Positions 28,844-39,061 are shown, counted from the stretch's first letter. The stretch is DNA of 64,000 bases from Natronorubrum sulfidifaciens JCM 14089 (GCF_000337735.1 NZ_AOHX01000025.1:44539-108538), one strand, 5' to 3'. A program made the numbers and translations. Notes: a model not told the origin generated them from the letters alone.

Positions 28844-29632
28844 ATGGATCCACTCACACTCCTCGGCGTCGACGTTCTGTTGTTTCTCGTGATTGGCCTG
28901 CTTGCCGGTGCCCACTGTATCGGGATGTGTGGACCGCTCGTAACGGTCTATGCGGGGCAGATGGACAGCGGCAGGGACAGCCAGCGCGGCCATCTCACGA
29001 CGTATGAAGTCCGCCAGCACGCGCTGTTCAACATCGGTCGGACGGCGAGTTACACCCTGCTCGGGGCGGTGTTCGGCACGCTTGGGAGCGTCCTACTTGT
29101 CTCGACGGCCGAACTCTCGCCTGTCGTCGAGTTCGCTCGTGGCAGCGTCGGACTCGTCATCGGTGGCTTCGTCATCGCCACTGGCGTCTACTACCTGCTG
29201 GGGCGGACGACCGGTGGCATCAACGTACCCGGCCTCGAGCGAGTCGTTGGCTGGCTGACGGCTCGGGTCCACCGGCTGGCGAACGGCCCCGGCATCGTTG
29301 GGCTGGGCGCGCTCCATGGCCTCCTGCCCTGTCCGATCCTCTATCCGGCGTTTCTGTACGCGTTTGCGATTGGCTCGCCGACGGGCGGCGCACTCGCGCT
29401 GGCTGCACTCGGCGTTGGGACCATTCCCGCCGTCTTCGCCTACGGGACGTTCATCGACCGTGTCGACATTACCCACCGGCGGCGTGTTCACCGCCTGCTC
29501 GGCGTCGCGTTCGTCGTGCTCGGCTACGTGCTGTTCGCCCACGGGCTGATGAGCCTTGGCTACCACGTCCCGCATCCGGAGTTGCCGTTCTACGAGGGAC
29601 TCGACGCGCCGGGCGGACACGACCACCACTGA
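28844..29632 (+). CDS. TauE/SafE-like membrane protein (UreH_2 type, copper-ATPase partner)
   Basis: This 262-aa protein has about six TM helices. The motif LAGAHCIGMCGPLVTVYAG near residue 22 is diagnostic of the small TauE/SafE/UreH_2 branch that accompanies CcoI-type copper ATPases in cytochrome oxidase assembly (CcoH/RdxS-like region proteins in bacteria). The conserved His and Cys may bind copper. The middle repeats the pattern (LGALHGLLPCPILYPAFLYAF). The end is His-rich (GGHDHH). It lies 21 nt before the copper ATPase, so the two form an operon. Confidence 0.85.
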   Translation: MDPLTLLGVDVLLFLVIGLLAGAHCIGMCGPLVTVYAGQMDSGRDSQRGHLTTYEVRQHALFNIGRTASYTLLGAVFGTLGSVLLVSTAELSPVVEFARGSVGLVIGGFVIATGVYYLLGRTTGGINVPGLERVVGWLTARVHRLANGPGIVGLGALHGLLPCPILYPAFLYAFAIGSPTGGALALAALGVGTIPAVFAYGTFIDRVDITHRRRVHRLLGVAFVVLGYVLFAHGLMSLGYHVPHPELPFYEGLDAPGGHDHH

Positions 29633-29653
29633 AATCACGGTTCATAGATCACG

Positions 29654-32128
29654 ATGACTACCGACCAATCGACCGACTCCGGCTGTACGCTGTGTGACCT
29701 CCCCGTCGAGGGCAGTGGCGTGACAGCCGACGGCGACGACTTCTGCTGTGTGGGCTGTCGCGACGTCTATCAGACACTCGGCGACCTCGAGGACCTCGAG
29801 GTCGACGCCGAAGCCATCCGTCGCACGCGAGCGGCTGACGACGATGCGGACGGCATGCGGGAGGTGCCCGCCGACCACGAGGCGACGTTCCTCGAGGTCG
29901 ACGGGATGCACTGTGCGACCTGCGAGGCGTTCATCGAGTCGGTTTCGTGTGAGACCGACGGCGTCAGCAACGCGAGTGCGAGCTACGTGACCGACACGGT
30001 CCGGATCGACCACGATCCGGAGGCAGTGACACAGGAAGATCTACAGGAGACGATCAGCGGGCTTGGCTACAGCGCCTACGACCGCGAGGACGCGTTTAGC
30101 CGCCGGCAAGCCGACAACTGGGCGATGGGGCGAGTTGTCGTCGGCACGCTCATGGGGATGATGGTGATGTTACAGTACATCGTCCTCATCTACCCCATCT
30201 ACTTCGGGGGCCTGTTCTACGACGAGCGAACGACGGAGTTCCTCGAGGCGACGCTTGCGAGCGAGCTTGCGACGCCGTTTTACCTCGCCATTGCGGCGCT
30301 AACGACGATCGTACTGGCCGTGACGGGGAAGCCGATCCTGCAGGGGGCGTACGTCAGCGCACGGACTCGGTCGCCGAACATGGATCTACTCGTCACGATT
30401 GCTGCCGTCAGTGCGTATCTCTACAGCACGCTGTCGATCGTCGTTGGTGGCGATCACATTTATTACGACGTTACTGTCGCCATCATCGTCATCGTCTCCG
30501 TCGGCAACTACTACGAGACGACGATCAAACAGCAGGCGACCGAACGCCTCTCGGATCTCACCTCCATTCAGGTCGACGAGGCCCGCCGCGTTCGTGACGA
30601 CGGCGGCCACGACGACGTCGCCGTGGGTGACCTCGAGGCCGGCGATCACGTCCTCGTTCGCGCTGGCGAGCGGATTCCCGTCGACGGCGACGTCGTCGAT
30701 GGGGAGGCCGCGGTCGACGAGGCGGTCATCACCGGCGAGTCGCTGCCGGTCGGCAAGGCTGCCGGCGACACCGTCGTCGGTGGGTCCATGGTCGCCGACG
30801 GCGCGGTCACTGTCCGCGTTGGCGACGACGCGACGAGCAGCCTCGACCGCATCACCGAACTCGTCTGGGACCTCCAAAGTGGCACCCACGGCATTCAGAA
30901 ACTCGCGGATAAACTGGCGACGATCTTCGTCCCGGTCGTCCTCGTCCTCGCCGTCGTTGCCACGACGGTGTACATCGCCTTGGGCGACGGGGTCGCCGAT
31001 GCGTTGCTCATCGGCCTGACGGTGTTGATCGTCTCCTGTCCGTGTGCACTCGGGCTGGCGACACCGCTTGCAGTCGCGGCCGGGATTCGGGACGCCCTCG
31101 AGCGATCGATCGTCGTCTTCGACGACAGCGTCTTCGAGCGCATCCGCACCGCTGACACCGTCGTCTTCGATAAGACCGGGACGCTGACGACCGGCGAGAT
31201 GACCGTCGTCGAAGCCGATTGCGACGACGACCTCACGGAGCAGGCGGCACTGCTCGAGGCCCAGTCGGCCCACCCGATCGGGCAGGCGATCGCCGCCTTG
31301 CGCCCAGCGACGGACGGTGGCTCGGACGTCCTCGAGGAACCGACAGAAGAAGACACGGCCCTCGAGTCGGAGGCGAGAGCCGAGAGCGACCGCGTGGGGT
31401 CGTTCGAGACCCATAGAAACGGCGTGAGCGGCGTCGTCGACGGCGAAGAGGTCATCGTTGGGCATCCGGATCTCTTCGCCGACCGTGGCTGGACGATCCC
31501 CACCGAGATCACCACACAGATCGACGACAGTCGAGAGACGGGACAGGTGCCGGTCGCCGTCGGCCGCAACGGGAGTGCCGAGGGCGTCATCGTCGTCGGC
31601 GACGAACTCCGCGAGGCGTGGGACGAGACGCTGACGGCGATCTCGGAGACCGACACTGAAATCGTCGTCCTCACCGGCGATGACGCGAAAGCAGCGAGCC
31701 GCTTCCGCGAGCATTCGGCCGTCGATCAGGTGTTCGCGGGCGTTCCACCCGAAGGCAAAGCCGAGACCGTCGAGCGCCTCAAAGAGCGCGGTCAGACAGT
31801 GATGATCGGCGACGGAACCAACGACGCGCCAGCGCTCGCGGCCGCCGACCTCGGGATCGCCCTCGGCGGCGGGACCGCGATGGCTGCCGATGCGGCCGAC
31901 GTCGCCCTCGTCGACGACAATCTGAGTTCGGTCGACACCGTCTTCGAACTCGCTCGAGCTACCGATCGACGCGTGAAAGGCAACATCGGCTGGGCGTTCT
32001 GTTACAACGCGATCGCGATCCCACTCGCCATAACGGGACTGCTCAATCCGTTGTTCGCGGCGCTCGCGATGGGGGCGAGCAGCCTGCTGGTCGTCACGAA
32101 CTCGTCGCGACCGTTGCTCGACGACTGA
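29654..32128 (+). CDS. Copper-translocating P-type ATPase (CcoI/CopA-like)
   Basis: This 824-aa P1B-type ATPase exports Cu+ or delivers it to an extracytoplasmic oxidase. In order: an N-terminal treble-clef-like cysteine region (CTLC at 11-14 and CCVGC at 31-35), a heavy-metal-associated domain with GMHCATC (84-90), eight TM helices, the TGES-containing actuator (VITGESLPVGK), the ion-path motif SCPCALG (Cys462 and Cys464), phosphorylation Asp506 in FDKTGTLTTG, HP motif (SAHPIGQAI) and GDGTNDAPAL. The N-terminal cysteine region plus the TauE-like partner resemble bacterial CcoI (FixI), used for cbb3 oxidase copper loading, rather than a simple detoxifying CopA. No copper regulator is adjacent. 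Confidence 0.92.
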   Translation: MTTDQSTDSGCTLCDLPVEGSGVTADGDDFCCVGCRDVYQTLGDLEDLEVDAEAIRRTRAADDDADGMREVPADHEATFLEVDGMHCATCEAFIESVSCETDGVSNASASYVTDTVRIDHDPEAVTQEDLQETISGLGYSAYDREDAFSRRQADNWAMGRVVVGTLMGMMVMLQYIVLIYPIYFGGLFYDERTTEFLEATLASELATPFYLAIAALTTIVLAVTGKPILQGAYVSARTRSPNMDLLVTIAAVSAYLYSTLSIVVGGDHIYYDVTVAIIVIVSVGNYYETTIKQQATERLSDLTSIQVDEARRVRDDGGHDDVAVGDLEAGDHVLVRAGERIPVDGDVVDGEAAVDEAVITGESLPVGKAAGDTVVGGSMVADGAVTVRVGDDATSSLDRITELVWDLQSGTHGIQKLADKLATIFVPVVLVLAVVATTVYIALGDGVADALLIGLTVLIVSCPCALGLATPLAVAAGIRDALERSIVVFDDSVFERIRTADTVVFDKTGTLTTGEMTVVEADCDDDLTEQAALLEAQSAHPIGQAIAALRPATDGGSDVLEEPTEEDTALESEARAESDRVGSFETHRNGVSGVVDGEEVIVGHPDLFADRGWTIPTEITTQIDDSRETGQVPVAVGRNGSAEGVIVVGDELREAWDETLTAISETDTEIVVLTGDDAKAASRFREHSAVDQVFAGVPPEGKAETVERLKERGQTVMIGDGTNDAPALAAADLGIALGGGTAMAADAADVALVDDNLSSVDTVFELARATDRRVKGNIGWAFCYNAIAIPLAITGLLNPLFAALAMGASSLLVVTNSSRPLLDD

Positions 32129-32243
32129 TTCTGTCGAACAGTCGTCCGTTTCGAGCCGGCATCGCCCTCGTGATCGACACTGTGAAGCCGAAAACTGCAA
32201 CCAGTCAGTGGACTAATGCGTTAGCACGGCCATAGTGTGAGGT

Positions 32244-33479
32244 ATGTCCGACCGGGACGATGCGTCGGGATGGTTCGCCGAGGGACGGGCGCTGACTGCC
32301 CTCGCAGTGGTCAGCGTCGCGCTCGCCACGTTCATTATTCTGCCGTATCTCCAGTATGTCCTCCTTGGAATCGTCCTCGCGTACGTTCTGGCACCGGCAC
32401 AACGTCGCCTCGAGCGAGTCGTGGGCTCGATGACCGCAGCGCTCACGCTCGTCATCGTCGCCATCCTCACGATTCTCTTACCGGTCGCGTACGTGCTCGC
32501 GATCGCGTTCCGCCAGGCACTCGACGTCGTGAGCGCGGTTCAAGACGGGACGCTAAACGCCACCGACATCGAACAACGACTCGAGGAGACGGGTGTTGCC
32601 GTCGATCTGGGGGAGATGTACGGCACCTATCAGGAACCGATCGCGACCGGGTTACAGGGCCTTGCAACGAGTGGAATCGAGTTCGTCAGCGGCCTTCCCG
32701 GGATTCTGATCGGCGTCACGGTGACGCTGTTCGTGCTCTTTGCGCTGTTGCGAGACGGTGAGCAACTCGTCGCGTGGAGTCAGGCCGTGATCCCAATCGA
32801 CGACGAGGTTCAACGGGAGTTGCTCTCGGAACTGGATCAGCTCATGTGGGCCTCCGTCGTCGGTAACGTCGGCGTCGCGGCCATTCAGGCAGTGTTGCTC
32901 GGCGTCGGGCTGGCCGTCCTCGACGTTCCCGCCGTCGTCTTGCTCACCGTCGGAACGTTCGTCTTCGCGTTACTCCCACTGATCGGCGCGTTCGGTATCT
33001 GGCTCCCCGTCTCGCTCTATCTGTTCGCCATCGGCCAGTTCGTTCCCGCGGCAGCACTCGTCGTCTACGGCTCGCTGGTCAGCGCCTCCGATACCTACCT
33101 GCGACCCGCACTGATCGGCCGAACGAGCGCGTTCAACTCCGCGATCATCGTCGTCGGCATCTTCGGCGGCCTCGTCGTCTTCGGCGCGGTCGGGCTCTTC
33201 ATCGGCCCCGTCGTGCTCGGCGGCGCAAAAGTCACACTCGACGTGTTCGCTCGAGAGCGAACCCGGGAGCTGACACCGACGGGCGAGGCGGCAGAGACGG
33301 ACGCGGCCGAAGCGGCTGCCGTCGACACCGAGCCCGAAACTGGTGTACTCGAGGAACCGGACGAGGAGCACACCGGAACCGACGACGAGCACGCCCTCAG
33401 CGCGGACGAGACGGATGACCCGGTCACGGATTCAGAGACCGAGACTGCAGACGACTCCGATACCGACCACCCGTCGTAG
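32244..33479 (+). CDS. AI-2E family transporter
   Basis: This 411-aa membrane protein of the AI-2E (PerM/TqsA) family has about eight TM helices with the typical order: two pairs of helices at the N terminus, a soluble segment (about 85-150), then FALLRDGEQLV, VGNVGVAAIQAVLLGVGL and LPLIGAFGIWLPVSLYLF, PALIGRTSAFNSAIIVVGIFGG. Some members export autoinducer-2, others are Na+(Li+)/H+ antiporters; the archaeal role is unknown. The C-terminal 70 residues are an acidic Glu/Asp/Thr-rich cytoplasmic tail. It is separated by 157 nt from gcvPA and not obviously co-transcribed. Confidence 0.87.
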   Translation: MSDRDDASGWFAEGRALTALAVVSVALATFIILPYLQYVLLGIVLAYVLAPAQRRLERVVGSMTAALTLVIVAILTILLPVAYVLAIAFRQALDVVSAVQDGTLNATDIEQRLEETGVAVDLGEMYGTYQEPIATGLQGLATSGIEFVSGLPGILIGVTVTLFVLFALLRDGEQLVAWSQAVIPIDDEVQRELLSELDQLMWASVVGNVGVAAIQAVLLGVGLAVLDVPAVVLLTVGTFVFALLPLIGAFGIWLPVSLYLFAIGQFVPAAALVVYGSLVSASDTYLRPALIGRTSAFNSAIIVVGIFGGLVVFGAVGLFIGPVVLGGAKVTLDVFARERTRELTPTGEAAETDAAEAAAVDTEPETGVLEEPDEEHTGTDDEHALSADETDDPVTDSETETADDSDTDHPS

Positions 33480-33636
33480 CCGCCGTGTGCCGGTTGTCGA
33501 GCCGACACGATCGCAGCCGAAGGGGTGCGTTCATTACCCCGTGACTGCAACGCACACGTATCATGTCTCGACGCGACACGGACGGGCGATACGGACGGGG
33601 ACTCGCCGGTCGTAGTCGGCCGGGACAGTACTAGCT

Positions 33637-34974
33637 ATGCACGGATCAGACGCGATAGGGAGTCCATACGCTCCACACACGGACGAGGAACGTTCGAAAA
33701 TGCTCGAGGCCGTCGGCGCAGCGACTGTCGAGGAGCTGTTCGATATTCCGCCAGCGATCGAGTTCGACGGGGCGTTCGGTATCGATGCCCGGTCAGAACG
33801 GGAGACGAGACGACTGGTACGCTCGATGCTGGATCGAAACGACACGCTGACTGAACTGTTGGGTCGTGGCCACTACGGCTACTACATTCCGTCGCTGGTC
33901 GACCACCTCGCGGATCGCTCGGAGTTTCTGACCTCCTACACGCAGTATCAGCCGGAGGTCTCGCAGGGCTTCCTGCAGGTCCTCTTCGAGTACCAGTCGC
34001 TGCTGGTCGAGTTGACCGGCCTCGAGATTGCCAACTGCTCGATGTACGACGCGGCGACGGCACTCGGCGAAGCCGCCACCCTCGCCGAGCGCGTTCGGGA
34101 GACGAGCGGCCACCGCGTGCTCGTTCCCGACCGCCTGCTCGAGGGTCGGCGCTCGACGCTCGAGAACTACGTCGCCGGAACGGACCTCGTCGTCGAGGAG
34201 TACCCCCTCGATGACGGCGTCGTCGACCTCGAAGCCCTCGAGGGGATGGTCGACGAGGACGTCGTCATGCTCTACGCCGAGAACCCGACGGTCCGCGGGA
34301 CGATCGAGGAGGGACTCGAGTCGATCGGCGACCTCGCGACGGCCCACGACGCGCTGTACGTGCTGGGCTCGGACCCGATCGCACTCTCCTTGCTCCAGCG
34401 GCCGGCAGATGTCGGTGCCGACGTCGTCGTCGGCGACGCGAGCGTGCTCGGCCTGCCGACCAGCTACGGGATGGGGCTTGGCCTGTTCGCGACGCGCGAG
34501 GATTTCCTCCGGCAGGTCCCCGGCCGACTGGTTGGGGTTAGCGAGGACGCGACCGATCGGCGTGCGTACACGCTCACCCTCCAGACCCGCGAACAGCACA
34601 TTCGCCGAGAGCGTGCAACGAGTAACATCTGTACGAATCAGGCGTGGGTCGCGCTCCGAACCGCGATTCACGCCGCGTCGCTCGGGCCACACGGCATGGT
34701 CGACCTCGCAAAACGCGGCGTGACTCGCGCCGAGGATCTCGCGGAGCACCTCGACGAGATGACCGGTGTCGCGGCACCAGTCCACGACCGGCGTCATTTC
34801 CGCGAGTTCGTCGCCCACGTCGACCAGCCCGCAGCCCCGATCGCCGAAGATCTCGAGCGCCGTGGCTTTGCGGTCCACGTCGTCGGAGAACACGAGATTC
34901 AGGTGTGTGTCGCTGGCGTGTCAGATGCGAAACTCGAGCGGTTTGTTGCCGCGTTCAAAGAGGTGGTACAATGA
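33637..34974 (+). CDS. gcvPA: Glycine dehydrogenase (decarboxylating) subunit 1
   Basis: This is the N-terminal half of the split P protein of the glycine cleavage system, 445 aa. Together with subunit 2 it decarboxylates glycine and transfers the aminomethyl group to lipoyl-H protein. Marks are the N-terminal [56 protein letters not shown] and [23 protein letters not shown]. Its stop overlaps the subunit 2 start (ATGA at 34971-34974). The partner genes gcvT and gcvH are not in the window. Confidence 0.95.
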   Translation: MHGSDAIGSPYAPHTDEERSKMLEAVGAATVEELFDIPPAIEFDGAFGIDARSERETRRLVRSMLDRNDTLTELLGRGHYGYYIPSLVDHLADRSEFLTSYTQYQPEVSQGFLQVLFEYQSLLVELTGLEIANCSMYDAATALGEAATLAERVRETSGHRVLVPDRLLEGRRSTLENYVAGTDLVVEEYPLDDGVVDLEALEGMVDEDVVMLYAENPTVRGTIEEGLESIGDLATAHDALYVLGSDPIALSLLQRPADVGADVVVGDASVLGLPTSYGMGLGLFATREDFLRQVPGRLVGVSEDATDRRAYTLTLQTREQHIRRERATSNICTNQAWVALRTAIHAASLGPHGMVDLAKRGVTRAEDLAEHLDEMTGVAAPVHDRRHFREFVAHVDQPAAPIAEDLERRGFAVHVVGEHEIQVCVAGVSDAKLERFVAAFKEVVQ

Positions 34975-36449
34975 CCAACAACGCAGAAACGCCCGAAGAC
35001 GGATCGGTTCGCTACGACCAGGCTCGCTACGTCGAGAACGGCCAGTACGAGCCGTTGCTCGCCGAGAAGGATCAGACACGCGTCGAGATCGGCGACGATG
35101 ACGACTCGCCGCTGCCCGACGACCTCACGCGTGACAGCCTCGAGTTACCCGAACTCTCCGAGCCCGAGCTGGCGCGCCACTACACGCGCCTCTCGCAGAT
35201 GATCTACGGGATCGACAGCGGCCCCTACCCGCTTGGCTCGTGTACGATGAAGTACAACCCCAAGTTCACCGAGGACGTGGCCGCGCTGCCGAGCGCGGCC
35301 GTCCACCCGGACCGCTCGGAGCGCTCGACGCAGGGGAGCCTCGAGCTCATGTACCGCCTGCAGGACTATCTTGGCCGAATCGGCGGGATGGACGCCGTCA
35401 CCCTCCAGCCGCCGGCAGGTGCAGCCGGCGAGTTCGTCGGCATCCGCGTCGCTGCAGCCTACCACGAGCACAACGGCGAGGGCCACCGCGACGAGGTCAT
35501 CATCCCCGACAGCGCCCACGGGACGAACTTCGCAACCGCCGCACTCGGCGGCTACGACGTGGTCTCCCTGCCCAGCGACGAGGATGGCCGGGTCGACCTC
35601 GAGGCACTCGAGGCTGCCCTCTCGGAGAACACTGCGGCACTCATGCTGACGAATCCGAACACGCTCGGCCTGTTCGAACGCGACATCACCGAAATCGCCG
35701 AGATGGTCCACGACGTCGGCGGGCTGCTCTACTACGACGGCGCGAACCTGAACGCCCTGCTCGGCCGCGCTCGCCCGGGCGATATGGGCTTCGACGTGAT
35801 GCACTACAACGTCCACAAGACGTTCGCGACGCCTCACGGCGGCGGCGGCCCCGGTGCCGGGCCGGTCGGCGTCGTCTCCGAACTCGCTCCGTTCTTGCCG
35901 TCGCCGCGGGTTCGCGAAAGCGAGGATGGTGCGAGCGAGCCGAGCTACGAGCTGTTCGAGCCCGACCACACCATCGGCAAGGTCCACGGGTTTCAGGGTA
36001 ACTGGCTCGTCCTCGTCAAGACCTTCGCCTATATCGCACGACTCGGTGACGCGGGACTGGCCGACGCCAGCGCGAAAGCCGTGCTGAACGCGAACTACCT
36101 CGCGAGCCAGATCGGCTACGACGTCCCCTACGAGCCGTTCCACCACGAGTTCGTCGCCAGCGCCGGCGAGCAAGACGCCGCGGATGTCGCCAAACGCATG
36201 CTCGACTACGGCGTCCACCCGCCGACGACCAAATGGCCCGAAATCGTCCCCGAGGCGCTGATGACCGAGCCGACGGAAGTCGAAAGCAAGGCCACGCTCG
36301 ATCGCCTCGCCGCCGCGTTCAACGCCGTCGCCGACGAGGCCGACGGGGCGCTCGAGGCCGCCCCCAACCGAACGACGGCGCGTCGGATCGACCAGACCAG
36401 CGCCGCCCGAAACCCGCGGCTGTCCTGGCACGCGCTCGAGGACGAGTAA
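34971..36449 (+). CDS. gcvPB: Glycine dehydrogenase (decarboxylating) subunit 2
   Basis: This is the PLP-binding half of the split P protein, 492 aa from [10 protein letters not shown] at 34971. PLP lysine is Lys283 in [19 protein letters not shown], the invariant glycine-rich loop that holds the cofactor. Other signatures are [11 protein letters not shown] near the N terminus, [25 protein letters not shown] and [12 protein letters not shown]. The longer open frame from 34644 runs through gcvPA out of frame and is discarded. The overlap indicates coupled translation for 1:1 subunit assembly. Confidence 0.96.
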   Translation: MTNNAETPEDGSVRYDQARYVENGQYEPLLAEKDQTRVEIGDDDDSPLPDDLTRDSLELPELSEPELARHYTRLSQMIYGIDSGPYPLGSCTMKYNPKFTEDVAALPSAAVHPDRSERSTQGSLELMYRLQDYLGRIGGMDAVTLQPPAGAAGEFVGIRVAAAYHEHNGEGHRDEVIIPDSAHGTNFATAALGGYDVVSLPSDEDGRVDLEALEAALSENTAALMLTNPNTLGLFERDITEIAEMVHDVGGLLYYDGANLNALLGRARPGDMGFDVMHYNVHKTFATPHGGGGPGAGPVGVVSELAPFLPSPRVRESEDGASEPSYELFEPDHTIGKVHGFQGNWLVLVKTFAYIARLGDAGLADASAKAVLNANYLASQIGYDVPYEPFHHEFVASAGEQDAADVAKRMLDYGVHPPTTKWPEIVPEALMTEPTEVESKATLDRLAAAFNAVADEADGALEAAPNRTTARRIDQTSAARNPRLSWHALEDE

Positions 36450-36474
36450 CCACGAATCCGTCCGTTTCTGGCCG

Positions 36475-38193
36475 CTACTCCACGGGCGTCGTGAGCCCGT
36501 CGGCCAAGTGCTCGAGCAAGGCGGGATGGAGCGAGCCGTTCGAGCCGAGCAGTGCCCGTCGGTCGTCGGTATCGAGGACGAACTCGAAGGGGACACCCGA
36601 TTCGTCGGTGATCGTCGCCCCGGCAGCGCGGGCGATGACGAGGCCAGCGGCGATATCCCACGAGTAGGTGTCGTGCTCCCAGACCGCGTCGGCGCTGCCG
36701 CTGGCGAGATAACAGAGGTTGAGCGCCGCCGAACCGAGCCGTCGGACGCCGCGAGACTCCTGATAAAAGTGCGAGAGGAACAGCCCGTCGGGATCATACC
36801 CCGAGATGAGCATACTCTCGTCGAGTCGGTCCCGATCGGTCGTCCGAATCGGATCGCCGTCGCGCCACGCCCCCTGAGTTGCGATTGCGGTGAATAATTC
36901 GTCGGTTTCGGGGACGTAGACGACGCCCATCACTGGCTCACCGTCCTTGATCAGTGCGACCGAAACCGAGTAGTTGGGGTTGCCGTGTGCGAAGTTCCCG
37001 GTACCGTCGAGGGGGTCGATCACCCACAGATACGCCGTGTTCTCGCCGGTCTGACGGGTACTCTCCTCGGAGAAGATCGCGTGGTCGGGAAACTCGTTGC
37101 CGACGGCGGTCGTGATGATCCGGTCGGCTTGGTGGTCGGCCTCGGTCACGATGTCGGATTTGTCGCTTTTGACGGCGATCGATTCGACCTGTCCGTGGAG
37201 TTCTCGAAGCGGCTCACCGGCGGCTTTGGCGGCTTCCGTCGCCACCGTAAGCGCGCGTTCGACGGTATCCATCCCCTCACAGTCCGTCGCAGCCGTCCCC
37301 GGGTGTGAGGGGGGCTCGAGTTGTTTTTCGGGTGGGACCGTCGCGTCTCGAAGGTTCCAGCCGAGTTTCTTCGTGATCGCCGTAAAGAAGTGATCGTCGT
37401 AGCTGGTTCGGACGACGTGGGCGCGTTTTGCAGCCCCCGTCACCGTAATCTCGTCATCCCGACTCAAGATCGTGTGGGCGCGGCCGCCGTCGACCAGCAG
37501 ACTGGCCTGTCCTCGCGTGATGATCCGGAGCTCCGTCTCGGGGGAGACGACGATCGGTCTGACGCCGAGGTTGTGCGTATGGAGCGGCACGATCTGGAGG
37601 GTATGGTTGTTCACGGGGTAGTGGACGGGGCCGTTGGCCGACAGCGAGATCCCGGTCGAACCGGTCGGTGTCGAGACGGCAAGCCCCGTTCCCTCGAACT
37701 CGCCGATGTACTCGTTGTCCGCGTAGACGTCGAGTCGCGTCACCTTCCGGTCGATGGGGTTCTCCGGGGGCACCTGCTGGACCATGACGTCGTTGATCCC
37801 CGTGGCGTCCACGCCGGGCGCGGTGACGTGGACCTGTTGGCGGCTGTCGACTGCCGCCCGCCCGTGTAACACCTCCTCGAGTGCGTCCTCGAGGTCTTCG
37901 GGTTCGACACGGGCGAGAAAGGCCAACGTGCCCGTGTTGACGCCTAACTGTGGAATCTCCCGCGGCGCAAACGTCTTGACTCCCTCGAGAAACGTCCCGT
38001 CGCCACCAAGGGTGATCCCGAGCGTGGCCCGGCTCTCGTCGTAGACCGCGCCGATATCGTCGCCGACGTCGACGGTCGAGAGGCCGATACCACGCTCGGT
38101 GGTCCACTCCGTGAGCGTCTCGAGTGGCCCCTCGCTGTCGGGACTGACGATCGCGATAATTTCGTCCGTCGTTGCCAGTCTGCGCCCTTGCAT
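36475..38193 (-). CDS. NAD kinase fused to inositol-monophosphatase-type phosphatase
   Basis: This is a 572-aa two-domain protein. Residues 1-290 are an NAD(+) kinase: LGITLGGDGTFLEGVK (GGDG at 63-66), NTGTLAFLA, ENPIDRKVTRLDVY, and STPTGSTGISLSANGPV. Residues 305-572 are an inositol monophosphatase/FBPase-like domain: SDIVTEADHQAD, FSEES (metal ligands), VIDPLDGTGNFAHGNP (393-406) and WDIAAGLVIARAAGA. The pair could make NADP+ and remove its 2' phosphate, balancing NAD and NADP. In Methanocaldococcus MJ0917, from memory, the phosphatase precedes the kinase, the reverse order. Alternatively the phosphatase acts on inositol phosphate or fructose bisphosphate. Confidence 0.9.
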   Translation of the reverse strand: MQGRRLATTDEIIAIVSPDSEGPLETLTEWTTERGIGLSTVDVGDDIGAVYDESRATLGITLGGDGTFLEGVKTFAPREIPQLGVNTGTLAFLARVEPEDLEDALEEVLHGRAAVDSRQQVHVTAPGVDATGINDVMVQQVPPENPIDRKVTRLDVYADNEYIGEFEGTGLAVSTPTGSTGISLSANGPVHYPVNNHTLQIVPLHTHNLGVRPIVVSPETELRIITRGQASLLVDGGRAHTILSRDDEITVTGAAKRAHVVRTSYDDHFFTAITKKLGWNLRDATVPPEKQLEPPSHPGTAATDCEGMDTVERALTVATEAAKAAGEPLRELHGQVESIAVKSDKSDIVTEADHQADRIITTAVGNEFPDHAIFSEESTRQTGENTAYLWVIDPLDGTGNFAHGNPNYSVSVALIKDGEPVMGVVYVPETDELFTAIATQGAWRDGDPIRTTDRDRLDESMLISGYDPDGLFLSHFYQESRGVRRLGSAALNLCYLASGSADAVWEHDTYSWDIAAGLVIARAAGATITDESGVPFEFVLDTDDRRALLGSNGSLHPALLEHLADGLTTPVE

Positions 38194-38384
38194 ACGTCGT
38201 CTCCTAGCGGCCGGACCTGTTTAGGGGTTCGCCGTAACTCGACGCGTGCGAACCCGTTTCCAGCCGTAAACAGACTCGCCATTCGCCCCAGTCTGACGAG
38301 GCCGACTCGAGTCGGGAGATGGATGTGAGACGGCAGCCGTCGAACTGGGGGAACACTTGTATCGCTCAGGAGTGACGTGCGTGT

Positions 38385-38828
38385 ATGGCAGTCATCGATA
38401 TCGCCCGCGGGTCCGTCGTGACCGTCGACCCGGACGCATCGCTTTCGGACGTGGTTCGGACGATGCGAACGGAACGGGTCGGCAGTGTGATCGTCGCCTC
38501 GGCAGCGGAACCGCTCGGACTCGTCACCGACCGCGACCTCGCGTTCGAAGTCCTCGATGAGAACGACGTGACACAGGAGACGCCGGTCGCCGAGATCGTC
38601 GACGACGACCTGCGGACAGTGCCCGCCGACGCGGGCGTCTACGAGCTCGTTGAGCTCATGTCCACGAACGGCGTTCGCCGACTTCCCGTAGTCGACGACG
38701 GCGACCTCGTCGGTATCGTCTCACTTTCCGATGTCGTCGTGTTGCTGGGGATGGAACTCCAACACGTCGCAAACACCATCCGGGCCGTCTCGCCGGCTTA
38801 CGAACGGGCCGCGACGAAACTGGAGTGA
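38385..38828 (+). CDS. CBS domain-pair protein
   Basis: This 147-aa protein consists of two CBS motifs: residues about 5-62 (VTVDPDASLSDVVRTMRTERVGSVIVASAAEPLGLVTDRDLAF, read in parts) and about 70-125 (LRTVPADAGVYELVELMSTNGVRRLPVVDDGDLVGIVSLSDVVV). CBS pairs bind adenine nucleotides or SAM and regulate partners. No effector domain is attached, so it acts by binding another protein, or as an energy sensor. A TATA-like TTGTATC at about 38357-38363 is 28 nt before the ATG. Confidence 0.92.
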   Translation: MAVIDIARGSVVTVDPDASLSDVVRTMRTERVGSVIVASAAEPLGLVTDRDLAFEVLDENDVTQETPVAEIVDDDLRTVPADAGVYELVELMSTNGVRRLPVVDDGDLVGIVSLSDVVVLLGMELQHVANTIRAVSPAYERAATKLE

Positions 38829-38887
38829 CGACTCGAGACCTCAGTTGTGTCACACACCACGAGCAAAAACGACGCCGGTCCCGACCG

Positions 38888-39061
38888 TTAGGCGCTCGAG
38901 TCGACGGCGGTTCCGTTGTCGCTGATTCGAACGAAGCCGTAGTCACACTCCGGACAGTGCCACTTGACCTTCTCGCCGAGGTGCACCGTCGTGCTCGCAG
39001 CGCGGTAGAACGTCCGGTCGGCGTCGCAGTCGGGACAGTAGTGCTCGAGTTCCATAGCCAT
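38888..39061 (-). CDS. Small zinc-ribbon protein
   Basis: This 57-aa protein has two CxxC knuckles (HYCPDCDAD at about 8-13 and WHCPECDYGF at about 35-39), the pattern of a single treble-clef or ribbon zinc finger. Such tiny halophile proteins are common; I recall this one as a conserved haloarchaeal family of unknown function. The start is MAMELEHY at 39061, supported by a TATA-like TATCTTCAA at 39088-39096 (minus strand); MELEHY at 39055 is an alternative. The longer frame to 39145 has no support. Confidence 0.8.
   Translation of the reverse strand: MAMELEHYCPDCDADRTFYRAASTTVHLGEKVKWHCPECDYGFVRISDNGTAVDSSA

Noticed and set aside
30386-32200. 604-codon minus-strand frame over the copper ATPase
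   Set aside because: Antisense to a gene with every P-type ATPase motif. Its Arg/Asp-rich composition is a codon-shadow effect.
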